64,000 nt of DNA, from contig CAWAYH010000010.1 in assembly GCA_963786195.1 (NCBI GenBank), forward strand, positions 124,001 through 188,000, written 5' to 3'. Each line of letters starts with the position of its first letter. Positions within the stretch are counted from its first letter, which is position 1. Position numbers and translations under genes: made by a program. Under the pieces are notes generated by a model. It was not told the origin of the DNA and searched no databases. It was given only the letters and a program-made list of their open reading frames with translations. This DNA is from CAWAYH01 sp963786195. Its GTDB lineage: Bacteria; Acidobacteriota; Vicinamibacteria; Vicinamibacterales; 2-12-FULL-66-21. Of the stretch, positions 37,085 through 45,777 are shown one piece after another.

Positions 37085-37987
37085 CTATCCAATGATCCTC
37101 ACGCTCGTCGAGAAGCGACGGTAGTTCGAGTACGTCGCGGTCCCCGCGATGTCGTAGCGTTCAGAACGCTTCCACATTCCCGAGCGGCCGAACCAGGGTC
37201 CTTCGTAGTGCTCCTGCATCTGGAACGGCACCCACAGATCCAGCGCGGCATCCCGGCGCCAGGTCACGTCGATCTGCGCCTTCGAGCTGCCCCCGTTGCC
37301 CCGAACGAAGTTCTTGAGGACGAGCGTGCTACGAACGATTCGACCGTCTGCGGGAACGATCCAGAGCTTTCCTTCACCGGGCACCGCCCGGCCATCAGCA
37401 CGGCGGATCAGCCCTCCCGTGTCCCGCTCGCGAAACTCGACGATCCACGCGCGCTCGGCGCCGACCATTTCCTCGCCTTCCTTGCTGAATCGGGTATCCC
37501 GCTGGTGGATCGGGTGCACGTAGTGAAGCGCCGTGGTCGGCACGTTGACCTCGCGCGTGATCGGGCCGAGGTTGTGGCGCGCGCTTTCGCTGGCGATCAC
37601 GCGGACCTGCTCGAGCAGCGAGCGCGGCTGGTCGCGAAACAGCCGCTCCAGCCGTCCCTCCGCGTTCGGCACGGGCTGGCCGTCGATGCTCAGCACATTT
37701 CGAAAGGACAGCCACTCCGTGCTGTCGGTCAGCCTCAGAAAGGCGATTTCCGATCGAAGCGCCCGCTCTTCCCAGACGTCCTTGCTGTTGCGCCAGACGA
37801 GCTGCTGCGTGTAGCTCTCCTCCGCCAGCACGGTCGCCAGCAACTGGCCGTAGTCGACGACGTACGTGCTGGCGCGCGCGAGAACGTCAGCGAGAGACAC
37901 CTTGGTCTTCGGGCCGCCCTGACCGACGATCGTGACGCCCATCATCACGGACAACCAACAGGCCAGCGCGGCGCCTCGTCGTGTCAT
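37085..37987 (-). CDS. Conserved hypothetical secreted protein
   Basis: 300 residues, with a signal peptide (LACWLSVMMGVTIVGQG). The mature protein has helical stretches (LADVLARASTYVVDYGQLLATVLAEE) and a beta-rich rest with EFRERDTGGLIRRADGRAVPGEGKLWIVPADGRI and WRRDAALDLWVPFQMQEHYEG. I recall such proteins as recurrent in Acidobacteriota, but I can assign no function and no catalytic motif. It is translationally coupled to the M20 peptidase (ATGA overlap 37984-37987) and sits 8 bp upstream of the serine hydrolase, so the three form an operon. Confidence 0.6.
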   Translation of the reverse strand: MTRRGAALACWLSVMMGVTIVGQGGPKTKVSLADVLARASTYVVDYGQLLATVLAEESYTQQLVWRNSKDVWEERALRSEIAFLRLTDSTEWLSFRNVLSIDGQPVPNAEGRLERLFRDQPRSLLEQVRVIASESARHNLGPITREVNVPTTALHYVHPIHQRDTRFSKEGEEMVGAERAWIVEFRERDTGGLIRRADGRAVPGEGKLWIVPADGRIVRSTLVLKNFVRGNGGSSKAQIDVTWRRDAALDLWVPFQMQEHYEGPWFGRSGMWKRSERYDIAGTATYSNYRRFSTSVRIIG

Positions 37988-39321
37988 TTGCGCGCGGTCG
38001 CGGAGATCGCCTCGTACAGGATCTGAATCGCCGGGCCGATCGCCTCCAGCGGGACGTGCTCGGCGTCGCCGTGCATCGAGGCGACGACGTCTGCCGGCAG
38101 AATTGCGGGCGTGAAACCGTAGCTCTTGACGCCGCGCGAGCGGAAGCTGTTGGCATCGGTCCCGTACGGCACGATCATCGGCGTGACGATCGCATCCGGA
38201 TGCCGCGTCTTCACCGCCGCCTCGAGCGCGCGATAGAACGTCGAATCATCCGTCGTGACGACCGGGTCCGGTGATTCGTACGTCACGTCGACCTTGATGC
38301 CGGGATCGCCGAGCCGGCGGGCAATCTCCTTCAGCCACTGCTCTTTCGTCGTGCCTGGAAGCACGCGGCAGTCGAGCGTCGCTTCGGCAATCGACGGGAT
38401 CACGTTGACCTTCGGCGGCTCGCCCACGCCGGACCTGAGGCTCGTCAGCGAGATCGTCGAGTGCTGGATGGCGTTGTTGAACTTGTTGGGCGCGAGCGGC
38501 CCGACCCTCGTCTTCAGCGTGTCGAGCACGCTGAACCCGGATGACGGCAACGGCTCGCCGAGAAGCTTCGCCAGCGCGCGGACCAGCCGATCGTTGGGGT
38601 TCCGGTCGTGCGGCTGCGACCCGTGGCCCGCCACGCCCTCGGCCGTCAGCTTGAGCCAGAGGATCTTCTTCTCGGCGACGGAGATGCCGAACACGAGCTT
38701 GCCGGGCGCGAACAGATCGCGGCTGCCGAAACCGCCTTCATCCAGGATGTACTCCGGATCGAATTCCTTGTAGTGGTTGTCGCGCATCCAGATCGCGCCG
38801 AGCGCGCCGCCGATTTCCTCGTCCGGGACGGCCATCAGGATAACGTCGCGCGCGAGCAGGACGTTCTGCCGCTTCAATGCGATGAACGCGTACAGCTGCG
38901 CGACGCCGGGCCCCTTCATATCCATCGCGCCGCGTCCCCAGATCGCCCCCTCGGCGATCTCGCCGCCGAACGGATCGCGCTTCCAGCGGCTCGCGTCGGC
39001 CGGCACAACGTCCATGTGATGCAGGAGCACCAGTGGTTTCGCCGGACCGCTGCCCTTGAGGCGCGCGAGCAGGACCGACCGTCCCTGGCCAGGCTCGAAC
39101 CGCTGAACCGGAATGCCCTCGCGATCGAGGATGCCTTTCAGCAGGTCCGCAGCCTTTGTCACATCGCCGGGCGGCACGGACGTGTTGATGCGGATGTAGC
39201 TCTGAAGCGTCTTGACCGCCTCGGCTTCGATGGCTTTCCAGTCCGGGGACTGCGCGGTGAGTGTCGGGGTGAGCGTGAGGACGGAGAGAAGAACGATGAC
39301 GAACAGATGGCGATACTTCAC
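37984..39321 (-). CDS. M20 family peptidase (carboxypeptidase/deacetylase type), secreted
   Basis: 445 residues from a GTG start. A signal peptide (FVIVLLSVLTLTPTLTAQS) is followed by the M20 catalytic domain with LLHHMDVVPADASRW (zinc His-Asp), WGRGAMDMKG (bridging Asp) and AVPDEEIGG (catalytic Glu and zinc Glu), then a dimerisation domain (LTAEGVAGHGSQPHDRN), and a final zinc histidine in SMHGDAEHV. All zinc ligands are present, so it should be active on peptides or N-acyl amino acids outside the cytoplasm. It is the first gene of a three-gene operon with the hypothetical and the serine hydrolase. Confidence 0.9.
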   Translation of the reverse strand: MKYRHLFVIVLLSVLTLTPTLTAQSPDWKAIEAEAVKTLQSYIRINTSVPPGDVTKAADLLKGILDREGIPVQRFEPGQGRSVLLARLKGSGPAKPLVLLHHMDVVPADASRWKRDPFGGEIAEGAIWGRGAMDMKGPGVAQLYAFIALKRQNVLLARDVILMAVPDEEIGGALGAIWMRDNHYKEFDPEYILDEGGFGSRDLFAPGKLVFGISVAEKKILWLKLTAEGVAGHGSQPHDRNPNDRLVRALAKLLGEPLPSSGFSVLDTLKTRVGPLAPNKFNNAIQHSTISLTSLRSGVGEPPKVNVIPSIAEATLDCRVLPGTTKEQWLKEIARRLGDPGIKVDVTYESPDPVVTTDDSTFYRALEAAVKTRHPDAIVTPMIVPYGTDANSFRSRGVKSYGFTPAILPADVVASMHGDAEHVPLEAIGPAIQILYEAISATARK

Positions 39322-39405
39322 GCCCCGAATGTTACAGGAGCGGCCAGCGGGACGTCATGCCGATCACAAAGCGGACGCTCGCAGTCGTCCACACGGAAGG
39401 TCGTG

Positions 39406-39411
39406 ATTATA
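39406..39411 (-). promoter_or_regulatory. -10 element upstream of the M20 operon
   Basis: TATAAT on the minus strand, about 85 bp upstream of the GTG at 39321, with no convincing -35. The 140-bp gap to the MFS gene end shows nothing else I can name. Confidence 0.35.
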
Positions 39412-39461
39412 TTGCAAGCTATCTCATGAGCGATTCCGTGCTGTCAGTGCTGTCCGCGGAG

Positions 39462-40793
39462 CTATTCGGGCAAGTCCTCTCGCGTGGGTTCGGGCATCTT
39501 GAAACTCGTCAGAAATCCGGCGACATAGACGAACAGGGCTACCGCCGCCGCGGCCAGCGCCAGCCGGTGCGCCGGTGTCGCGCCTGGAACGGAGAGCGCC
39601 AGCTGCGGCGTCACCCAGGCGCCAAAGGTGCCGATCATGCGGCCGCCGATGTTGGCTGCAAAGCTCTCACCCGTGCCGCGCAGATACGTGGGATAGAGGC
39701 GCGGTAAGTAGTTGCCCCAGAAGCTGAATTGGGAGACGGTGAAGAGGCCGGCGAGGAGAATGCCCCACTTGGCCCAGCCGAGGGTGCCCGTGGCAGCGAA
39801 GTAGAACACGATCGGCACCACGAACAGGCCCGGCACCTGAAACACCCACAGCAGCGAACGCCGCGAGACGATGCGGACCGCGAGCACGGCCAGGAGCACG
39901 CGGCCGATCAGGCCCCCGACTTCCTGGAACATCTGCACGTCCTTGACGGCCTGTTCGCGCGCGGGCGGCGGGAGCGTGCGGACCTCTTCGATCCCCGGCA
40001 CGATTCTGGGCATGTGCTGAATCGCGCCGAACGCCGCGCCATAGCCGCAGGCAAACATGACCGTCGTCACGATGGTGACCTTCGCGAAGCGCGGCGCGAA
40101 GAGCTCGGCGATGCTCGGACGCTTCAGCGTGCCGGCAGCTTTTTTCTCACGCCAGATCGGCGACTCCGGCAGGAACGGCCGGATCAGAATCAGCGGAATC
40201 GCCGGGATGATGCCCGAGATCAGCGTGTAGCGCCACGCCGCGTGGCTGCCATGGATCGCGGGCAGGCTCGTCCCCCAGGTAACGGCGAGCCCGTAGGCAA
40301 CCGTGACCAGCAGCCCGCCGACGGATCCGAACGCCTGCGTGTAGCCGAGCACGCGCTCGCGCTGCTTGGGATCCGAAAACAGCTCCGCCAGCCACGCCGT
40401 TGCGGCGACGAACTCGACGCACACGCCGATGAACGTCGTCACGCGCAGCACGAGCAGCCATTGCATGTTCGGCGCGAAGCCGGCACCAAATGCCGAGAAC
40501 GCGTACAGCAAAATGCTCCACGTCAACACGCGGCGGCGGCCGAATCGATCCGTGAGGTAGCCGCCGAGCAGTCCGAAGATCCCCCCAAAGACGGCCGGCA
40601 CGTAGAACAGCCGGCTGACCCAGTCGGCGTACTCGGGCGTGCCGGCCTTTGCGCCAATCAAGTCGCCGATCGCTGGCCCGACGATGAGCGGGAGCATCAG
40701 CAGCTCGTAGGTGTCGAACGCGAAGCCGATGGCGGCAATCACGCAAATGAGCCACTGCGTGGGCGTCAGACGGGGAGGCGGCGATGTGTGCAT
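39462..40793 (-). CDS. MFS transporter
   Basis: 443-residue inner-membrane carrier with 12 predicted helices. The first helix reads IGFAFDTYELLMLPL, and the loop 2-3 signature is GGYLTDRFGRRRVL, the standard MFS motif. The helix 4-5 segment is RVTTFIGVCVEFVA, and a FLPESPIW-type motif follows helix 6. These features fit proton-driven solute carriers of the sugar-porter or aromatic-acid class; the substrate is open. No transport partner lies next to it. It is divergent from the alcohol dehydrogenase gene, with a repeat-filled gap between. Confidence 0.86.
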   Translation of the reverse strand: MHTSPPPRLTPTQWLICVIAAIGFAFDTYELLMLPLIVGPAIGDLIGAKAGTPEYADWVSRLFYVPAVFGGIFGLLGGYLTDRFGRRRVLTWSILLYAFSAFGAGFAPNMQWLLVLRVTTFIGVCVEFVAATAWLAELFSDPKQRERVLGYTQAFGSVGGLLVTVAYGLAVTWGTSLPAIHGSHAAWRYTLISGIIPAIPLILIRPFLPESPIWREKKAAGTLKRPSIAELFAPRFAKVTIVTTVMFACGYGAAFGAIQHMPRIVPGIEEVRTLPPPAREQAVKDVQMFQEVGGLIGRVLLAVLAVRIVSRRSLLWVFQVPGLFVVPIVFYFAATGTLGWAKWGILLAGLFTVSQFSFWGNYLPRLYPTYLRGTGESFAANIGGRMIGTFGAWVTPQLALSVPGATPAHRLALAAAAVALFVYVAGFLTSFKMPEPTREDLPE

Positions 40794-40837
40794 GGCGATG
40801 GTTACGCGTGAGGCGGTGATAGAGTTTACTGGAATTC

Positions 40838-40907
40838 TCGGTTGTCGGTTTTTGGTTATCGGTTATCGGTTGTCGGTTGTCGGTTATCGGTTATCGGTTA
40901 TCGGTTT
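40838..40907. repeat. Tandem 7-mers TCGGTTR (10 units)
   Basis: Ten units of TCGGTTG, TCGGTTA or TCGGTTT from 40838, the same heptamer as at 32872-32920. They occupy the divergent gap between the MFS and alcohol dehydrogenase genes. Confidence 0.88.
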
Positions 40908-40908
40908 G

Positions 40909-40946
40909 TTGGTTGGTTGGTTGGTTGGTTGGTTGGTTGGTTGGTT
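40909..40946. repeat. TTGG tetranucleotide microsatellite (9.5 units)
   Basis: A pure run of TTGG repeats, 38 bases, ending 4 bases before the ATG at 40951. Directly at the position of the ribosome-binding site and continuous with the heptamer array. Slippage of one unit would change spacing, so expression of the downstream gene could be phase-variable. Confidence 0.88.
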
Positions 40947-40950
40947 CTTG

Positions 40951-42081
40951 ATGATTGCGTTCGATTTTCAGCCGCGCACCCGAGTGGTTTTTGGACCGGG
41001 CGCGCTCATGCGGATTGGGCAGCTGGCTCACGAGTTGGGATTCAGCCGGACGCTCGTCGTGGCCGATGCCGGGGTCGTGAACGCAGGGTACGCTGCGGAC
41101 GCGGTGCGTCTGCTTCGCGACTCGGGCATCGAGAGTGTGGGCTTCCACGAGTTCGGCCCGAATCCGGATTCGGCGATGGTGGAAGCCGGACGCGCGTTTG
41201 CAGCTCCGCACAAGATCGATTCTTTGATCGGACTCGGCGGCGGCAGCTCGCTCGATTGCGCCAAAGGCATCAACTTCTTGATCACGAACGGCGGCGCGAT
41301 GGCGGACTATCGCGGCTACGCCAAGATCAGAACGCCGCTCCTTCCCATGATCGGGGTTCCCACGACGGCAGGCACGGGCAGCGAGGCGCAGAGCTACGCG
41401 GTCATCTCGGACGCCGCGACGCACATGAAGATGGCCTGCGGCGATCCGTCCGCCGCCGTGAAGGTCGCGGTCCTGGATCCGGAACTGACGCTGACCGCGC
41501 CGCGCGCCGTCACCGCCATGGCGGGCTTCGACGCGGTCGCGCACGCGCTGGAAACCGCCGTGACCACGCGCCGCACCGCGTTGTCCGACACGTTCTCGCA
41601 CAGCGCGTGGCACATGCTGAACGCGTCGTTCGAGCGCGTCCTGACGCATCCCTCGGATCTGGAGGCGCGATCGCGGATGCTCCTCGGCTCGCACCTCGCC
41701 GGCACGGCGATCGAGCAGTCGATGCTGGGCGCGGCGCACGCGTGCGCCAACCCGCTGACGGCCCGCTACGATCTCCCGCACGGGCTCGCCCTCGCCATCC
41801 TCCTCCCCCACGTCGTCCGATGGAACGCCGGCGTGGCATCCACCGGTTACGCGGCGCTGCTCGGTGATTCACACACCGGGAACGCGCCGGACGTGGTTGC
41901 ACGGCGTTTGGAAGAGCTCGCTGCGGCCGGCGGTCTAAGGACGACGCTGCGGGATCAGGGCGTCACGAGCGATGCGCTGCCCGAACTGGCCGATCTCGCT
42001 GCGACGCAGTGGACGGGCACGTTCAACCCGCGGCCGTTCGATGCCGCCGGGGCGCTCGAGATGTATCGAGCTGCGTACTAG
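40951..42081 (+). CDS. Iron-containing alcohol dehydrogenase
   Basis: 376-residue group III alcohol dehydrogenase, cytosolic, using NAD(P) and an iron-type metal site. It shows GLGGGSSLDCAKGI (cofactor), PTTAGTGSEAQSYAV, and the metal ligands in AGFDAVAHALET and AHACANPLTARYDLPHG (two further histidines). The family reduces aldehydes or oxidises alcohols; the exact substrate is unknown. The ATG at 40951 is preferred because upstream codons are TTGG repeats (LVGW...). Its stop and the stop of the convergent symporter share CTAG at 42078-42081. Confidence 0.9.
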   Translation: MIAFDFQPRTRVVFGPGALMRIGQLAHELGFSRTLVVADAGVVNAGYAADAVRLLRDSGIESVGFHEFGPNPDSAMVEAGRAFAAPHKIDSLIGLGGGSSLDCAKGINFLITNGGAMADYRGYAKIRTPLLPMIGVPTTAGTGSEAQSYAVISDAATHMKMACGDPSAAVKVAVLDPELTLTAPRAVTAMAGFDAVAHALETAVTTRRTALSDTFSHSAWHMLNASFERVLTHPSDLEARSRMLLGSHLAGTAIEQSMLGAAHACANPLTARYDLPHGLALAILLPHVVRWNAGVASTGYAALLGDSHTGNAPDVVARRLEELAAAGGLRTTLRDQGVTSDALPELADLAATQWTGTFNPRPFDAAGALEMYRAAY

Positions 42082-43619
42082 TTACTATACCGTGCGATCG
42101 TCGCAGCCGAGGGTGGCCTCGTCACGAGCGACACGACGATCATCAGCGCGCCGGAGATGAGCGTCATCGGCACCACCGGCATCAGCCCGAACCAGGCGAG
42201 GGCGCCCGGCGTGCGCGAGACGTAGATGACGGCGGCGGCCGTCCACAGCGCGACCGCCAGCGCGCCCCATTTCGTGCTGCGTTTCCAGAAGAGCGCCGCG
42301 AAGAGCAGCGGCGACAAGGCCGCGTAGCCAGAGAACGCGTACTGCACCGCGAGATCGAAAATGCTCTGGGGCGCTCTCAGCGCGACCACGTACGCGACGA
42401 ACGTGAGGATCACGACGAATATACGGCCGGTCTGAACCTGCACGGCCTCGCCGAACCGTGCTTTCCCTTCATAGAACGCAAAGACGTCCTCGGTGAACAT
42501 CGTGGACAGCGCCAGGATCTGCGAGTCGCTGGCCATCACTGCCGCCATGATGCCGGCCCCGAGGATTCCCGCGAGCCACAGCGGCGCGTACCTCTCCAGC
42601 ATGATCGGCACCACGTCGTCACCGGCGGCCTGCCGGCGCAGCGCCGCGCGTTCGTCCGGCGTCAGGGATGCGGACGCCGCGGCCAACGCCTCACGCGCCT
42701 CCAGCTTCTGCTCGATGCGTGGCACGTCGCGCATCGAGTTGGCCGCGACGCCCAGGAACACGCACGGCAGCCAGATCGCCAGGATGCACAGTGGATAGAA
42801 GATGATCGTCCGCCTGAACTGCCCCATCCGCTTCGCGGTGAGGCAGAAGATGGTGATGTGGGGAAACGCGATCGTCGAGAGCGGGATGAACGTGTAGCTG
42901 AAGAAGAACATGGGCGAGATGCGCTCGCGGGTGAGGAGCGGCGCCGTCTCGGGCGAGTTGAGAAGCGTCTGAATCGCGGCGGGGAATCCACCCATCCCGC
43001 GGCCGATCACGACGAGCGCGATGGCGCCAAACGAGAGAAACAGGACCGTCTGAAACGTGTTGACCCACGCGGTGCCGCGCATGCCGCCGAAGAACACGTA
43101 ACTCATGACGACGAGCGCCACGACCGCGCCGCCAAGCCAGTACGGCACGAGTCCGCCGGTGATCGCTCGGAGCGCGGTGCCTCCGCCCATCACGCCGATG
43201 ATGATGTAGGGAACGAGCAGCGCAGCCTGCACCGCGAAGATGACGGTGCCGATGTGGCCGCACTCCCAGCGGTCGCGAAACATCTGGACCGGTGTCATGA
43301 AGCCGTGGCGCCGGCCGAGGGCCCACATGCGTGTCCCGACGAAGAACAGCGTCAGCGGAATGACGATCGCGGACGACGATGCCATCAGGCCGAACGTGAC
43401 GATGCCGTTCGCGAACGCGTGGCCGGCGGAGCCGAGGATCGTGAACGCCGTCATGTTCGTGCCGAAGAGCGACAGCAGAAAGACCATCGGGCCGAGCGCG
43501 CGCCCTGCGAGGAAGTAGTCCTCGGCCTGGTGATCCGCGGCGCGCGGCCCGCGCGACGCGAAGAGGCCGATGTACAGGACGACCGCGAGATACGTGAAAA
43601 CGAGAACGGCCGGAATCAA
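42078..43619 (-). CDS. Sodium:solute symporter family protein
   Basis: 513-residue inner-membrane SSS-family carrier with about 13 helices. It starts with VLVFTYLAVVLYIGLFASRG and has the family start ADHQAEDYFLAGRALGPMVFLLSLFGTNMTAF and a helix 5-6 stretch (GAVVALVVMSYVFFGGMRGTAWVNTFQ). Sodium-coupled uptake is typical; pantothenate, acetate or proline-like substrates are the close relatives but cannot be told apart here. It is coupled to the DUF3311 gene upstream (ATGA overlap at 43616-43619), a pairing common in this family. It is convergent with the alcohol dehydrogenase gene. Confidence 0.9.
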   Translation of the reverse strand: MIPAVLVFTYLAVVLYIGLFASRGPRAADHQAEDYFLAGRALGPMVFLLSLFGTNMTAFTILGSAGHAFANGIVTFGLMASSSAIVIPLTLFFVGTRMWALGRRHGFMTPVQMFRDRWECGHIGTVIFAVQAALLVPYIIIGVMGGGTALRAITGGLVPYWLGGAVVALVVMSYVFFGGMRGTAWVNTFQTVLFLSFGAIALVVIGRGMGGFPAAIQTLLNSPETAPLLTRERISPMFFFSYTFIPLSTIAFPHITIFCLTAKRMGQFRRTIIFYPLCILAIWLPCVFLGVAANSMRDVPRIEQKLEAREALAAASASLTPDERAALRRQAAGDDVVPIMLERYAPLWLAGILGAGIMAAVMASDSQILALSTMFTEDVFAFYEGKARFGEAVQVQTGRIFVVILTFVAYVVALRAPQSIFDLAVQYAFSGYAALSPLLFAALFWKRSTKWGALAVALWTAAAVIYVSRTPGALAWFGLMPVVPMTLISGALMIVVSLVTRPPSAATIARYSN

Positions 43620-43852
43620 TGCCGGGCGTCCTCTTCAAGGTGGGACGGCCACGCGACGCGCGTCAGGATCCACATCAGCGCCGCGGCCACGACGCAGTAC
43701 GCCGCGTGGTACGCGAGGCCGATCGGAAGGAATCCAAAGAGGAGCGGTTGCGCCGTCCGCCAGAACCAGATGTCCTGATGAAGCGCGTAAAGCGTGGCGA
43801 TTGCAAGCGCGAGCAATGTCGTTTTGAACTTTGAACTTGCCACCTTCGCCAT
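43616..43852 (-). CDS. DUF3311 small membrane protein
   Basis: 78 residues with two membrane helices (TTLLALAIATLYALHQ and LAYHAAYCVVAAALMWILTRV) and a PLLFGFLPIGL link, the DUF3311 pattern. Such proteins are encoded next to sodium:solute symporters and probably are a small subunit. The 3' end overlaps the start of that gene (ATGA), so the two are co-translated. An AAGGA site precedes the start. Confidence 0.82.
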   Translation of the reverse strand: MAKVASSKFKTTLLALAIATLYALHQDIWFWRTAQPLLFGFLPIGLAYHAAYCVVAAALMWILTRVAWPSHLEEDARH

Positions 43853-43880
43853 TATATTGATCCTTCCGTGGCTTCATCAT

Positions 43881-43908
43881 TCACTTCAGCATTCTCACTT
43901 CAGCATTC
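43881..43908. repeat. TCACTTCAGCATTC tandem pair
   Basis: Two perfect tandem 14-base copies in the divergent gap between the DUF3311 gene and the small membrane gene, followed by AACATTGGAGC. The same 14-mer occurs at 13530-13543. Nine bases after the array a GGAG site precedes the ATG at 43924. Confidence 0.88.
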
Positions 43909-43923
43909 AACATTGGAGCGTCC

Positions 43924-44376
43924 ATGACCTGGCTTGCGTTCGTGGCAGGGGCAGTTCTGTCGTGGGGTGTCTACGGGGCGATGCTGCATCAGGGACAGGT
44001 CAGGCTGGGCAACCCGATGCGGGCGCTGCTCTGCGTGGGTGTCGCCTACTTCCTGATCGGTGTGATCGTCCCCGTCATCGTGCTGGCGTCACAGGGGCTC
44101 GGCCTGCGCGGGTTCAACACTGAGGGAACGACGGCGGCAACCGTGGCGGGCGCGCTCGGTGCGCTCGGCGCCGTCTGCATCATCTTCTCGTTCCGCACCG
44201 GCGGCACGCCGACCTATGTGATGCCGCTCGTGTTCGGCGGCGCGCCGCTCGTCAACGTGCTCTACACGATGTACATCCATCCGCCGAAGGATGCACCGAG
44301 CCCGATGCTCTACGCGGGCTTTCTGATCACCGCCATCGGCGCCGGGATGGTGCTCTACTTCAAGCCGCCGGCTTAA
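43924..44376 (+). CDS. Four-helix membrane protein, function unknown
   Basis: 150 residues with four to five membrane helices (WLAFVAGAVLSWGVYGAML, ALLCVGVAYFLIGVIVPVIVLA, AATVAGALGALGAVCIIF, PMLYAGFLITAIGAGMVLYF). The pattern resembles half of a drug/metabolite transporter or a small EamA-type unit, but no transporter motif is clear. GGAG precedes the start at a proper distance. It is divergent from the DUF3311/symporter pair, which need not mean shared function. Confidence 0.6.
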   Translation: MTWLAFVAGAVLSWGVYGAMLHQGQVRLGNPMRALLCVGVAYFLIGVIVPVIVLASQGLGLRGFNTEGTTAATVAGALGALGAVCIIFSFRTGGTPTYVMPLVFGGAPLVNVLYTMYIHPPKDAPSPMLYAGFLITAIGAGMVLYFKPPA

Positions 44377-44382
44377 AACCGT

Positions 44383-44421
44383 GGACAACACGAATAACGC
44401 GGATATAGAGCCGTGTTGTCC
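44383..44421. terminator. Inverted TCCGTGTTG-related hairpin at a convergent junction
   Basis: GGACAACACG (44383-44392) pairs with CGTGTTGTCC (44412-44421), a 10-bp stem with a 19-base loop, between the small membrane gene and the convergent propeller gene. The arm is the same TCCGTGTTG unit as at 11862-11897, here in inverted form. Confidence 0.55.
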
Positions 44422-44426
44422 GTAGT

Positions 44427-45716
44427 TTAATCTGCACTCGACGCCTTGCTGCCCTTTCCGATGGCCCAGAGGAACTTGTCCGTCCGGATGAAGATCTGCC
44501 CTCCCGAAACCGCCGGAGAGCTGAGACAGTAATCGTCCAGCGGGTTCTCGGCGAGCACCTCGAACTTCGGTCCGGCCGCGAACACCGTCGTGAGGCCTTC
44601 GTTCTCGCTGGTCACATACAGCCGGCCTTCCGCCAGCACAGGCGACGCGCTGTACGCTCCGGTCTTCAGGCGCTCGGGGCCCCACACGATTGCGCCGGTC
44701 TGCACGTCGAGCGCGTGCACGACGCCGTTGTCGCGGACGACATACAACAACTTGCCATCGCTGATGGGCGTAGGCACATCAGGCCCGAGATCGAAGCTCC
44801 AGACCCTGTGAGTCGTCGTGATATCGCCCTTGCCACCCGGCTTCAGCGCGAGCATCGGCTTGTTCCGCGTCGGAGCCACAATCAGCCCGCCGGCGATCAA
44901 GGGAGAAGCGACGATGCGGTAGGACGGGATGTTTTCGGGGTTGAGCCCATCCGATCGCCAGAGCTCTTTTCCGGTCGCCGGATCGTGTCCGGTCACGACG
45001 TCACCGCCGGTAATCACGATCTCGGTCGTCCCACCGTAGCGGAGGAGAGCCGGCGTCGTGTACGAGTCCGGTGATTCGCGAATGGCCTTGGTCGGCCGTT
45101 CCTCTTTCCAGACCGTTTTGCCGCTCTTGGCATCGATCCTCATCACGTACGACGGATCGTCGGTCTTCATCCCATGCAGGACCTGCACGTAGAGTGCGCC
45201 CTCGTGCAGAAGCGGCGATGACGCGTATCCCCAGTTCAGGCCGAACGGGCCGTAGTCCTTCTGGATGTCCCGCATCCAGAGCTCCGTCCCCTTGAAGTCG
45301 AACGCCTTCAGGATGCCGGTGCCGGTGATCACCCAGAGCGTCGTGCCATCGGTGACGGGCGACGGCGTCGACATGTTCTGCTTCCGCTGCTGGTTGTTCC
45401 CGCCGCCGATGGGCTTCTTCCACATCGGCTCGCCCTTGTGGCGGTCCACCGCCCACAGCTCGAGCTCACCGCTCGAGAGCGCGGTCGCGACGTTCAGGAA
45501 GATGTGGTTGTTCCAGATGATCGGCGTCGAGCCGCTGCGCGCGGGCAGCGGCAGCTTCCAGGCGATGTTCTCCTCGGTCGACCACTTGAGGGGAAGGCCC
45601 TTCTCGCTGCTGATGCCGTTCATCTGCGGTCCGCGCCAGTGCGGCCAGTTCTCCGCCGAGACGGTAATCACCGCCAACATGCCAGCCGCGAGGGACACCA
45701 GGATGCGTTTGAGCAA
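44427..45716 (-). CDS. PQQ-like beta-propeller protein 5
   Basis: 429 residues from TTG 45716, chosen because GGAGG stands about 8 bases upstream and the signal peptide (KRILVSLAAGMLAVITVSA) begins there. The mature part starts ENWPHWRGPQMNGISSEKG, followed by blades VDRHKGEPMWKK, FKGTELWMRD, AKSGKTVWKEE, DPATGKELWRSD and DVQTGAIVWGPE. The motif GGNNQQRKQNMSTPSPV is an insertion shared with no other member here. Role as for the other propellers: a secreted scaffold or a quinoprotein-like enzyme. It lies 61 bp after the regulatory-domain protein on the same strand. Confidence 0.85.
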   Translation of the reverse strand: MLKRILVSLAAGMLAVITVSAENWPHWRGPQMNGISSEKGLPLKWSTEENIAWKLPLPARSGSTPIIWNNHIFLNVATALSSGELELWAVDRHKGEPMWKKPIGGGNNQQRKQNMSTPSPVTDGTTLWVITGTGILKAFDFKGTELWMRDIQKDYGPFGLNWGYASSPLLHEGALYVQVLHGMKTDDPSYVMRIDAKSGKTVWKEERPTKAIRESPDSYTTPALLRYGGTTEIVITGGDVVTGHDPATGKELWRSDGLNPENIPSYRIVASPLIAGGLIVAPTRNKPMLALKPGGKGDITTTHRVWSFDLGPDVPTPISDGKLLYVVRDNGVVHALDVQTGAIVWGPERLKTGAYSASPVLAEGRLYVTSENEGLTTVFAAGPKFEVLAENPLDDYCLSSPAVSGGQIFIRTDKFLWAIGKGSKASSAD

Positions 45717-45777
45717 GGCACTATCCTCCAGGGCGATATCGTAGTCAGGTCGGCGACGCGCAGGCAACAGGCGAAAC

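Noticed and set aside
40838..40946. CRISPR array or telomere-like sequence
   Set aside because: Units are 7 and 4 bases with no spacers, so it is a simple tandem repeat.
40711..40950. N-terminal extension of the alcohol dehydrogenase through the repeats
   Set aside because: The frame is translated TTGG/TCGGTTR repeat (LVGW and similar), not family sequence; the enzyme begins at 40951.
42009..43778. A 589-codon open frame antisense to the sodium:solute symporter
   Set aside because: Its composition is Arg/His/Asp-rich with no domain; the sense frame is a clear 13-helix carrier.
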